Below, one piece after another: positions 8,013 through 14,928 of a stretch of DNA of 39,078 nucleotides. Positions within the stretch are counted from its first letter, which is position 1, and each line of letters opens with the position of its first letter. Origin of the DNA: Nitrospirae bacterium GWC2_57_13 (GTDB lineage Bacteria > Nitrospirota > UBA9217); NCBI GenBank assembly GCA_001805055.1, contig MHDZ01000007.1, forward strand, positions 1 to 39,078, read 5' to 3'. The notes under the pieces are model-generated. The model saw nothing but the letters and a program-made list of their open reading frames with translations. It was not told where the DNA came from and ran no database searches. The position numbers were made by a program, and so were the translations under genes.

Positions 8013-8216
8013 ATGAAAAAGGTTGTTTTTATATCAGCTATGCTTTTGATCGTGATGGGCGCCGGCTGCTCGAACATCTATGAAGGGCTTCGCATGCAGC
8101 AGGAGATGGAATGCCAAAAACTCCCTGGAGCCGAGCGGGACGAGTGCGCCGGGCGGTCCGGCATGAGCTACGACGAATATCAACGGCAGCTCAAAGAGCG
8201 GCAAAAGGACAAATGA
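8013..8216 (+). CDS. Small lipoprotein (67 aa)
   Basis: A short basic N-terminus, a hydrophobic stretch and the lipobox-like end MGAGC (C at about residue 19) identify a signal-peptidase-II substrate. The mature part is about 48 residues, hydrophilic, with two cysteines in a CQKLPGAERDEC spacing and a charged, probably helical tail. GGAGAGGAA upstream serves as ribosome binding site. The function is unknown. The lipoprotein signal peptidase gene lies 119 nt downstream on the same strand, which fits its processing but may be coincidental. Confidence 0.75.
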   Translation: MKKVVFISAMLLIVMGAGCSNIYEGLRMQQEMECQKLPGAERDECAGRSGMSYDEYQRQLKERQKDK

Positions 8217-8335
8217 ATACCGGCTCAGACCCGAACTGTTCAAACATGCGACCCAGCAGTCATTCCAGCAGGCGCGGATAATACCGCGCTCCGCACATTT
8301 CAGCGGTGTGACGACATTGAGAGGATATAAATACA

Positions 8336-8851
8336 ATGACATACTTTAAGCGCCTATTAATAATCGGAATAATTCTGATCTCATGCGTCGGATGCGATCA
8401 AGCAACCAAAGCCGTTGCCAAAAATCATTTATCGCAAGCGCAGCCGATTTCCTATTTGGCCGACACGTTTCGTCTGCACTACATGGAAAACAAGGGCGCG
8501 TTCATGAGCCTCGGCTCCACGATGCCTGTTGAAATCCGTTTTTGGCTGCTGATCGTCTTGACGGGAATCGCAGTCGTCGGGATGCTCGTTGTCGTTCTCA
8601 TGCATCGTGGTCTACGCCAGCCGATTGTTATAGGGTTGTCATTCATCATCGGTGGAGGAGTCGGAAATCTCATCGATCGAGTCTTACACAATGGAGCAGT
8701 AATAGATTTCATGAATATCGGCATCGGCAGTTTGCGCACCGGAATTTTCAACATCGCGGACGTGGCGATTACGGCTGGCGCATTGCTGCTCATTTTTTTC
8801 GGCTCCCGTTCCAGACACTCGCGTATATCATATGGAGGAGGAAGCCTATGA
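8336..8851 (+). CDS. lspA: Lipoprotein signal peptidase (signal peptidase II)
   Basis: The inner-membrane aspartyl protease that cleaves diacylglyceryl-prolipoproteins. At 171 residues with four predicted membrane segments it has the family's usual size. The conserved DQATKAVAKN block follows the first helix, and the two catalytic aspartates sit in GGGVGNLIDRV (about D114) and FNIADVAI (about D142). The NxGAAF motif is shortened here to NKGAFMSLG. The stop codon overlaps the ATG of the DUF3795 gene (ATGA), implying translational coupling. Confidence 0.93.
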   Translation: MTYFKRLLIIGIILISCVGCDQATKAVAKNHLSQAQPISYLADTFRLHYMENKGAFMSLGSTMPVEIRFWLLIVLTGIAVVGMLVVVLMHRGLRQPIVIGLSFIIGGGVGNLIDRVLHNGAVIDFMNIGIGSLRTGIFNIADVAITAGALLLIFFGSRSRHSRISYGGGSL

Positions 8852-9294
8852 AATACGATGACATCCTTGAGACCCTCGCTCCTTGCGGCCTGAACTGCGG
8901 CACGTGCCAGGCGTATAGTAAAGGTGACATCCGGAAGCATGCTTCCGAACTGAAGCGGCTCCTCGGGTCATTCGACACCTATGCCGAAAGATTTTCCAAA
9001 TTTTTACCGATATTCAAGAATTATCCGGGATTCAAGGAACTGCTGAATCAATTCAGCGAAGCAAACTGTAAAGGATGCCGGCAAGGCGATTGCAAATACC
9101 CCAACTGCGGGGTCGCGGCGTGTTATAAGCAAAAAGGCGTGGACTTCTGTTTTCAGTGCGATGAGTTCCCCTGCCAGAAGTCGAATTTTGACCAAAACCT
9201 GAAGCAGCGCTGGGTCGCCATGAACCGGCGCATGAATGAGATCGGCGTCGAGGAGTACTTTGAAGAGATCAGGAATGTTCCTCGATATAGTTAG
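8848..9294 (+). CDS. DUF3795 cysteine-rich protein
   Basis: A 148-residue protein with the DUF3795 pattern: an N-terminal APCGLNCGTC cluster, a central CKGCRQGDCKYPNC cluster and a FCFQCDEFPCQ cluster, together enough cysteines for zinc or an iron-sulfur centre. Members are common in anaerobes and have no established function. The start ATG lies in the ATGA overlap with the lspA stop and is preceded by GGAGGAGGA. The frame extends upstream inside lspA but that part is not real coding sequence. Confidence 0.8.
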   Translation: MKYDDILETLAPCGLNCGTCQAYSKGDIRKHASELKRLLGSFDTYAERFSKFLPIFKNYPGFKELLNQFSEANCKGCRQGDCKYPNCGVAACYKQKGVDFCFQCDEFPCQKSNFDQNLKQRWVAMNRRMNEIGVEEYFEEIRNVPRYS

Positions 9295-9372
9295 ACGCAA
9301 TACCAATGAGAATTTTGCTAACTACGCTGCTTTACGGATAACGACTACGGCAGGCACGGGAGAGATGAAAAC

Positions 9373-9576
9373 ATGAAGATATTGCTCATCAACGGTCATC
9401 CATGCAAGGAAAGCTTCTGTTATGCTCTGGCGCAGGCGTACAAGCAGGGCGCCCAGAGCGCTGGCGCGAAGATACGGGAAGTACACGTGGACGACCAGGA
9501 GTTCAACCCGAACCTGACACATGGAATCGTTCCGATAAACAGCGAAATGGCAAAAATCCGCTTGACAGCGGCATAG
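9373..9576 (+). pseudogene. Truncated flavodoxin-fold NAD(P)H oxidoreductase (N-terminal 67 aa)
   Basis: The peptide begins like an MdaB/NQO1-type flavodoxin_2 quinone reductase: MKILLINGHPCKESFCYALA is the FMN-binding strand and loop, followed by the helix and the VDDQEFNPNLTHG segment. Full-length enzymes are about 190-200 residues; this one stops after 67 and the missing two thirds are not found downstream. The truncation point is just before the promoter and operator region of the vapBC pair, so the gene was probably interrupted when that module arrived. Confidence 0.65.
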
Positions 9577-9619
9577 TCTTGAAGCATATTTATTATACAT
9601 ACCATGCTGTATATGGTAT
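9562..9619 (+). promoter_or_regulatory. Probable vapBC promoter and operator palindrome
   Basis: TTGACA at 9562-9567 matches the -35 consensus exactly, and CATATT at 9585-9590 after 17 nt is a weak -10. Immediately downstream an inverted repeat ATACCAT (9599-9605) / ATGGTAT (9613-9619) with a 7-nt spacer overlaps the expected start of transcription. This is the position and style expected for VapB/VapBC autoregulation. AGGAGG follows at 9631-9636 before ATG 9645. Binding is inferred from position. Confidence 0.5.
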
Positions 9620-9644
9620 ATGTCATATCCAGGAGGATGCACCC

Positions 9645-9857
9645 ATGGGGACAACATTAGACATCGAGGACGAGTTGCTTGACAAGGCCGCGAAGCTGAC
9701 GGGCATTAAGGAAAAAACGTCCCTTGTTAAACGCGGACTCGAATCGCTGATCGCGATAGAGAGCGCAAAACGGCTTGCCCGTTTGGGCGGGACCGAAAAA
9801 AGGTTGCAGGTGGCACCTCGACGGCGAGCGGCGGGTAAGCGAGATGCTGCTCGTTGA
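9645..9857 (+). CDS. vapB: VapB-type antitoxin
   Basis: A 70-residue protein whose first half (TTLDIEDELLDKAAKLTGI..TSLVKRGLESLI) is the ribbon-helix-helix DNA-binding and helix pattern of the VapB (PF09957-like) antitoxins, and whose C-terminus is basic and probably disordered until it binds the toxin. The start is set by AGGAGG 8 nt upstream. It overlaps the start of the toxin gene by 14 nt in a different frame, the usual arrangement in vapBC operons. It should repress its own promoter through the palindrome at 9599-9619. Confidence 0.8.
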   Translation: MGTTLDIEDELLDKAAKLTGIKEKTSLVKRGLESLIAIESAKRLARLGGTEKRLQVAPRRRAAGKRDAAR

Positions 9858-10202
9858 CACCTCGGTTTGGATCGAGCACTTGAGAAGCGGAACCGTCGGC
9901 CTTGATGCACCGCTCAAAGAGGGTCAGGTCGTCTGCCATCCGTTTATAATCGGCGAGCTCGCCTGTGGCACGCTGAAACAAAGGTCTCACATTCTGTTAC
10001 TGCTCGACACCCTCCCAAAAGCCCAGCTTGCCGACCATGGAGAAGTGATGCACTTTATCGAGACAAATCGCCTGATGGAAAAAGGATTGGGATATATAGA
10101 TATATCCACCTTCTCACGTCAGCCGCATTGACAAACATTCCCCTCTGGACCCTCGACAAGAAGCTTAGTAAAGTCGCCTCACTGCTGAGTCTGAGTCATT
10201 AA
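9844..10202 (+). pseudogene. vapC: VapC-type PIN-domain toxin, frameshifted
   Basis: Starting at ATG 9844, the frame encodes a PIN-domain RNase: MLLVDTSVWIEHLR with the first acid (D5), IIGELACG with the second (E38) and LGYIDI with the third (D86). The frame then runs into a premature TGA at 10129-10131. A second frame beginning near 10107 continues with HLLTSAALTNIPLWTLDKKL, which contains the fourth acid and ends at TAA 10200-10202. The junction is the AT-dinucleotide run at about 10101-10106: removing one AT would restore GAT ATC CAC CTT. The toxin as written lacks its last catalytic residue and is probably inactive. Confidence 0.8.
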
Positions 10203-10223
10203 AACAAGTGTCAAGGAGACCTC

Positions 10224-10976
10224 ATGCTGATCTCAATCACATCATTTCTCGCTGTTTTCACCATTGTAGTCCTGGTCCATGAACTTGGCCACTTCCTCGC
10301 GGCCCGGCGCGCCGGGGTGAAGGTGTATGAATTTTCCATGGGGTTCCCGTTCAGCCCGAGGATCATCACCATCTTCCGGCATCGGGAGACGGAATTCACC
10401 CTGCGACTGCTTCCCCTGGGCGGGTTCGTGAGCTTTTCAAAGGACGGCGATGAAGAGGCTGCGGACCTGTTCGGGGCTTCATCGTGCAACCGGGCGCTGA
10501 TCATGTCAGCCGGCTCATTGTGTAATATCATTTTTGCATTCTTGCTATTCGTCTTGATATTTGCGATAGGGAAGCATCATCCCGTACCTGAAGCGATTGC
10601 CGCCAGCGCTAAAACCGTCTGGTCGGTCATCACTGGAACCATCGGCTTCATCATCACTGCGATCTCGGGGCACGGCTCCTGGGACGCTCTGTCCGGACCG
10701 GTGAGCATCGCGGCCATTGCGGGCAAAGCAGCCTCCGCGGGCATCCTGAATCTCCTGTACTTTACCGGAATGCTGAGCATGAGTCTGGGGATCCTGAACC
10801 TGCTGCCGCTGCCGGCTCTTGACGGCGGGCAACTGCTGCTGCTTGGTATCGAGGCCATCAAAGGAAAACCGCTCAGCCTCAGGACCTATCAGGCCATGAA
10901 TACTATCGGCTTTGCCCTGTTCATCGGGATGACGATATATATTACGTATCGGGATATCATAAAACTGACAGCCTGA
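10224..10976 (+). CDS. Site-2 protease family (M50) membrane metalloprotease lacking a PDZ domain
   Basis: A 250-residue intramembrane zinc protease. HELGH (H19, E20, H23) lies in the first membrane helix, and the third zinc ligand is D200 in the NLLPLPALDGGQ motif near the C-terminus. RseP-type site-2 proteases also carry GG-FV and GP motifs, seen here as PLGGFVSF and SGPVSIAA. What is missing is the periplasmic PDZ tandem: only about 50 residues separate SAGSLCNIIFAF from the GP helix. It may therefore act without the PDZ gate used by RseP, on a substrate that is not evident. Its ATG is preceded by AAGGAG. Confidence 0.82.
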   Translation: MLISITSFLAVFTIVVLVHELGHFLAARRAGVKVYEFSMGFPFSPRIITIFRHRETEFTLRLLPLGGFVSFSKDGDEEAADLFGASSCNRALIMSAGSLCNIIFAFLLFVLIFAIGKHHPVPEAIAASAKTVWSVITGTIGFIITAISGHGSWDALSGPVSIAAIAGKAASAGILNLLYFTGMLSMSLGILNLLPLPALDGGQLLLLGIEAIKGKPLSLRTYQAMNTIGFALFIGMTIYITYRDIIKLTA

Positions 10977-11028
10977 TAAATCCCTTTTTGCAATCCCTCA
11001 CAACGTGTGTTAAAGTGGCACCTATCAA

Positions 11029-12816
11029 GTGAGGAATATGCGCATCACCCTGCAGAAACTGAGAAAGTTTGCCCTGGAAAACCTCCGCTGGCTTCCAAAC
11101 TTCAAGCCGGGGGAGCACACGGCGCTCATCATCCAGGCCTTCATTATCGGCATTCTCGCCGGCCTCCTGAACATCGCCTTTCGCTCCACCATGGAATTCG
11201 TGAACAACGTTATCTTCAAGGGCGGCTCCACCCTGCTCGGCGTCGACCAGGGAGGTCTGCACCTGCTGCTGGTCCCCCTTCTTCCCATGGCCGGCGCCCT
11301 GCTGCTGATCCCCCTCTCAAAAGGCTTTCCCGGCCAGGTGAACGGCTACGGGTTCCCCCAGTTCCTGGAAACGGTGAACATCAAGGGCGGCGTGATCAAG
11401 CTTAGGAACATCCTGCTCAAGACCCTCGCACCGGCGCTCACGATCGGCTCCGGCGGCTCCGCCGGAGTGGAAGGCCCCATTGCCATCATCGGCGGCACCG
11501 TGGGCTCCGGCGTGGGCCAGCTCTTCAAGGTCTCGGGAAACCGCATGCGTCTCTTGATCGCCGCAGGCTGCGCCGGCGGCATCGCCGCCACCTTCAATGC
11601 GCCCATCGCCGGCGTCATGTTCGCCATGGAGATCGTGCTGCTGGGCAACTACGAACTTGCATCTTTTTCGGCAATCGTGATCGCCTCCGGCATCGCCACG
11701 GTCATCTCGCGGGGACATTACGGGGCGTTCCCCGCCTTCCCCGTGCCGCAGTACGACCTGGTGAGTATGTACGAGATACCTTTATACATGATCCTCGGTC
11801 TTATCGTCGGCACTCTTGCCGTCCTGTACATCCGGATATTCTACGGGGTGCGAAAAAAATTCGATAACCTGAAGCTCCATCCGCAGCTCAAACCGGTCTT
11901 CGGCGCCTTTATCGTTGGCTGCATCGGCATCTTCCTTCCTCAGATCATGGGCAACGGCTACGAATTCATTGAAGACGCGCTGTCAGGCAAAATTATCCTG
12001 CCCGTCATCTTCCTGCTTATCTTCTTTAAGATGGGCGCCACAGCCGTGACGCTCGGGTCGGGCGGAGCCGGCGGCGTCTTCGCCCCGGCGCTCTTTATCG
12101 GCGCCATGACGGGCGGCACTTTCGGCCTGATCGTCCATGCCCTTTTTCCGGTCCAGACGGCCTCTGCCGGCGCCTACGCAACGGTCGGCATCGGGTCATT
12201 CCTCTCGGCGGCCACCCACGCGCCGCTCACCGGCATCTTCCTGCTCTTCGAGATGACGGGGAACTACAAGATCATCATCCCGCTCATGTTCGCATCGATC
12301 ATCGGCACATTGGTTGCCAAGCGGCTGAAGGCAGACTCCATTGACACCGAGGAGCTGACCCAGAAGGGCATCCGCATCCACGCGGGCCGCGAAGTGGCCA
12401 TCATGAGCAGCGTGAAAGTAAAGGACGTGCTGCACGGCGACATTCCGACGGTGCATGAGCACACGACGCTCTATGAACTGATCGAGCTGATGATCGAGAA
12501 GGAGCGGTACCACATCCCCGTGATCAACGAGAAGGACGAAATGGTCGGGATCGTTTCCATCCAGGATGTGCGTCCCGTGATGTTCGACGAGGATATCAAG
12601 AGGATCGTGCGGGCTGTTGACATTGCCACGGAGAAGGTGATCACCCTCGGGCCTTATGACAACCTGAACACGGCCATGGAAAAGTTCTCACTGAAAGATA
12701 TCGACGAGATTCCCGTGGTTGATGTGCTGTATCCCCGGAAAGTGATCGGTATGGTGAGCAGGAGGGATGTTATCTCGGCTTACAACAAGGAAGTGCTTAA
12801 AAAGCAGGTGCACTGA
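11029..12816 (+). CDS. ClC-family chloride channel/antiporter with C-terminal CBS pair
   Basis: About 595 residues. Residues ~30-430 are the ClC membrane domain, with the gating glutamate in GSGGSAGVEGP (E148) and the anion-binding GGVFAPALFIGAM segment. Residues ~460-585 are two CBS domains, which usually bind adenine nucleotides. Two positions differ from the E. coli exchanger: the central-serine motif GSGIP reads GYGFP (about 106-110), and the residue after E201 in MFAMEIV is isoleucine where the exchanger has its internal proton glutamate. Both suggest altered selectivity or loss of proton coupling. The start is GTG 11029 or ATG 11038; neither has an ideal ribosome binding site. Confidence 0.88.
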   Translation: MRNMRITLQKLRKFALENLRWLPNFKPGEHTALIIQAFIIGILAGLLNIAFRSTMEFVNNVIFKGGSTLLGVDQGGLHLLLVPLLPMAGALLLIPLSKGFPGQVNGYGFPQFLETVNIKGGVIKLRNILLKTLAPALTIGSGGSAGVEGPIAIIGGTVGSGVGQLFKVSGNRMRLLIAAGCAGGIAATFNAPIAGVMFAMEIVLLGNYELASFSAIVIASGIATVISRGHYGAFPAFPVPQYDLVSMYEIPLYMILGLIVGTLAVLYIRIFYGVRKKFDNLKLHPQLKPVFGAFIVGCIGIFLPQIMGNGYEFIEDALSGKIILPVIFLLIFFKMGATAVTLGSGGAGGVFAPALFIGAMTGGTFGLIVHALFPVQTASAGAYATVGIGSFLSAATHAPLTGIFLLFEMTGNYKIIIPLMFASIIGTLVAKRLKADSIDTEELTQKGIRIHAGREVAIMSSVKVKDVLHGDIPTVHEHTTLYELIELMIEKERYHIPVINEKDEMVGIVSIQDVRPVMFDEDIKRIVRAVDIATEKVITLGPYDNLNTAMEKFSLKDIDEIPVVDVLYPRKVIGMVSRRDVISAYNKEVLKKQVH

Positions 12817-12824
12817 CGGTCCGC

Positions 12825-12851
12825 CCCCGCGCCGGGATACCGGCTGCGGGG
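12825..12851. terminator. GC-rich hairpin between convergent genes
   Basis: CCCCGCGCCGG (12825-12835) pairs with CCGGC-T-GCGGGG (12840-12851) around a GATA loop, with a single T bulge, giving an 11-bp stem nine bases after the ClC stop and just beyond the stop of the convergent membrane-protein gene. No U-tract follows on either strand, so it may be a roadblock or a non-canonical terminator. Confidence 0.4.
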
Positions 12852-12865
12852 ACGGCCGAAAAAGC

Positions 12866-13204
12866 TTATCTCCCTTTTCTTTGCATGATGCCGAACACGA
12901 ACAGAGCTATGCCGACGAGGAGAGGGATGCCGTAGCCTTCCATCTGGTATCTGATGATAAGAGTCTTTACGCCCCTTCTCGCCACAGTCGTGCTGAAGTA
13001 AAGGGAGTTCATATAGATCAGGATAGAGCTCACGAGGATCGTTACCACACCTGCGAGCGCCATGTACCTCCCCGTCTTCGATGCCTGACTGATCTTCCTC
13101 CCCAAGGGTCCGAGGATCCGGATCAAGTAGCGTTCCACGATGCCGCCCACGGCCTCGACCCCTTTTGCTACTTCCCGCATCTGCACTTTTGTCTCATCAC
13201 CCAT
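12866..13204 (-). CDS. Small two-helix membrane protein, paralogue of the 13570-14091 protein
   Basis: A 112-residue protein of unknown function with a charged N-terminus, an amphipathic GVEAVGGIVERYLIRILGPLG stretch, and two membrane segments (about 46-66 and 91-107) separated by a short loop that ends in YQMEGYGI. The same framework occurs in the next gene on this strand, where an SH3 domain is inserted in the loop. The start ATG is preceded by GAGGAGGG. It reads towards the ClC gene and ends against it. Confidence 0.65.
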   Translation of the reverse strand: MGDETKVQMREVAKGVEAVGGIVERYLIRILGPLGRKISQASKTGRYMALAGVVTILVSSILIYMNSLYFSTTVARRGVKTLIIRYQMEGYGIPLLVGIALFVFGIMQRKGR

Positions 13205-13351
13205 GGAAAACCCTCCTCAATAGAATAATTGGCCCCTTATGAGTTACATTCTACGCAAAATGGGTAGAAACTTTTGCCGAAAGTCATAAAAGCCACATAC
13301 GCAGAGGTACATACTAAGATGGCCATTAGTAGAGCCTCATAGAAAATATTC

Positions 13352-13424
13352 CGTCATTCCGGGCTTGACCCGGAATCCAGAGTTTTGGCACTGTTTCTGG
13401 ATTCCCGCTTTCGCGTGAATGACG
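13352..13424. repeat. Cruciform intergenic repeat (CGTCATTCC...GGAATGACG type)
   Basis: The 365-nt gap 13205-13569 contains a nested palindrome. CGTCATTC (13352-13359) pairs with GAATGACG (13417-13424), GGAATCCAG (13372-13380) pairs with CTGGATTCC (13397-13405), and each outer flank holds its own small hairpin (CCGGG/CCCGG and CGC/GCG). This is a REP/MITE-like mobile intergenic element; closely similar CGTCATTCCGGGCTTGACCCGGAATCC blocks are known to me from many unrelated bacterial genomes. No gene is seen in the rest of the gap. Confidence 0.75.
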
Positions 13425-13488
13425 AACTATGTGGCATTACTACCGCATGTCTTAGTATACTGATTTGCAACTGTTCTTTTTTGTTAAT

Positions 13489-13520
13489 TTGCACTTTTCA
13501 ATTTACAATTTCCAATTCCG
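13489..13520. repeat. AT-rich CAATTT-unit repeat
   Basis: A run of CAATTT-like units (CAATTTA, CAATTTC, CAATTCC) preceded by TTTGCACTTTT. The block TTGCACTTTYCAATTT recurs at 15924-15942 in the secF-secD gap, so this is a dispersed intergenic motif. It lies upstream of the 12866-13204 gene and downstream of the SH3 gene, outside both coding regions. Confidence 0.5.
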
Positions 13521-13569
13521 CTTTATGCGGCTGGGGTATATCACGTCGGCCGCACCAGGCCGGAAAACG

Positions 13570-14091
13570 TCAGGAAGATCTCTGCCGAAGCAGTATGCCC
13601 GCTGCGATCAACGCTGCGGCGGCAAAGAACGCAATGCCGTATCCCTTCATTTCGTATTCGATGACCGCCTTCTTGTTCCCCTGCCGTGCAACCATGTCCT
13701 GGGCCACCCAGCCAACCGTGCCCCTGGTGCGGACCTTGTACCATCCGCCTTCATAGCCGAGCGGGGTCATGCGCTGACCCTCCCGCACGGTCACTACCGA
13801 TGCGCTCTTTGCCGATGGCCTACTGCGCACAAGGACCTTTTCCTTGACGGCCAGCAGCGCGCCTCGCGAGTCCTCGACCCGGATGCTGACGCTGTCGGCC
13901 AGGATCATGATGACGCAGGCTGCAGCCGCAAGGAGTCCGATGATTGCCATGATCCTGCCCGCCGGCGTTGCGCGCCTGATGGCAGCTCCTAGCGCTCCGA
14001 GATGAGGAAATACCGAGCGCTCCAGGAACCCGCCGAGGACCTCGATACCCCTTGCAGCATGCCCCCCCTGCCCCCGCCTGTCGTTACCCAT
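13570..14091 (-). CDS. Two-helix membrane protein with SH3 domain inserted between the helices
   Basis: From ATG 14091 (GGAGGTG upstream) the protein has 173 residues. The N-terminal GIEVLGGFLERSVFPHLGALG and first helix (about 46-66) match the 112-residue paralogue at 12866-13204. About residues 82-135 are a bacterial SH3-type domain (VKEKVLVRSRPSAKSASVV, then GGWYKVRTRGTVGWVA), and the final YEMKGYGIAFF helix again matches the paralogue. SH3b domains typically bind peptides or cell-wall material, so the domain is probably periplasmic. The function is unknown. The gene lies about 100 nt downstream of the YkgJ-type gene. Confidence 0.72.
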   Translation of the reverse strand: MGNDRRGQGGHAARGIEVLGGFLERSVFPHLGALGAAIRRATPAGRIMAIIGLLAAAACVIMILADSVSIRVEDSRGALLAVKEKVLVRSRPSAKSASVVTVREGQRMTPLGYEGGWYKVRTRGTVGWVAQDMVARQGNKKAVIEYEMKGYGIAFFAAAALIAAGILLRQRSS

Positions 14092-14190
14092 GCGCACCTC
14101 CGCAAACAAAAAAAGGGACATACTGAATGATTCCGAAGGCCATGGCTGAAGGGCGAGAAGATATTGTACACTATAGCAGAAAACCTGCTG

Positions 14191-14877
14191 TTATGCACGT
14201 TTCAAAAAGCGGGGTACCTGGGTGCGCGCGGTGGCAAGACGGAGCAGGAAACCCGCCTCCGGATCGTCAGGAGGATGCCCCTGGTCGGCTGCCGGAGGCG
14301 TATCAGGACTGTAGACGAGCATATGGAAAGCAACAGAGGTGACCGGGGCATCAGGCAGGTCCAGTTGCTCAATCTCGGACACAAAATCGATCCACTGATC
14401 GGCCATTTCAATGAATCTGCCCGTCTCCTGGTCCGCAAGATACTCGGTTACGGTCCGGGAAGGCGAGCTTACGAGGCCGTCGCATCGGTTATTCCCGGGA
14501 AGGACGATATGGGAGCGTGACTGGTGATAGACCCGGCCGAGCGGGAAGAGCCTGCAGGCCAGCGGCCTGGCGTTGTAGATGCGGCAACCCTGGGCGGTCA
14601 GAAAAAAACAAGCCGGCGTTCGCGGCAGCATCACGACCGGGAAGCCCTTTGCGCGGCCCGTCTCAAAGACATCAAGCAGGTCCTCATAGGGCATGCCGCT
14701 CTCGGCCCTGATCCGGGCGATCTCATAGGGGTTCAGTACGATGGGAGGGCCGGCAGCGCAGCAGTTTGCGCTGCATCCCTCGGTCCCGCAGGCAAGTTCC
14801 ACGGCGTCAGAGGGAGCAAGGGGCTCCGTTTGCTCGCCTGCAACCGTAACGACCCTCGTAATCGTGCTGTCAGGCAT
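14191..14877 (-). CDS. YkgJ-type cysteine-cluster (zinc/iron chelating) protein
   Basis: The protein (about 228 aa) carries the family pattern ACGTEGCSANCC near residue 30, then CFFLTAQGCRIYNARPLACRLFPLG, giving CxxxxCxxxCC and CxxxxxxxC..RPxxCRxFP signatures that are thought to bind a metal or iron-sulfur centre. No enzymatic role is established. The start is taken as ATG 14877 with GGAG nine bases upstream; ATG 14892 is an alternative. It follows secF by about 50 nt and may share the transcript of the sec genes. Confidence 0.75.
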   Translation of the reverse strand: MPDSTITRVVTVAGEQTEPLAPSDAVELACGTEGCSANCCAAGPPIVLNPYEIARIRAESGMPYEDLLDVFETGRAKGFPVVMLPRTPACFFLTAQGCRIYNARPLACRLFPLGRVYHQSRSHIVLPGNNRCDGLVSSPSRTVTEYLADQETGRFIEMADQWIDFVSEIEQLDLPDAPVTSVAFHMLVYSPDTPPAADQGHPPDDPEAGFLLRLATARTQVPRFLKRA

Positions 14878-14928
14878 GATGAAATACTCCATTACACTCC
14901 GGACCCGCAGAGCGGGCACTGCTCGCTA

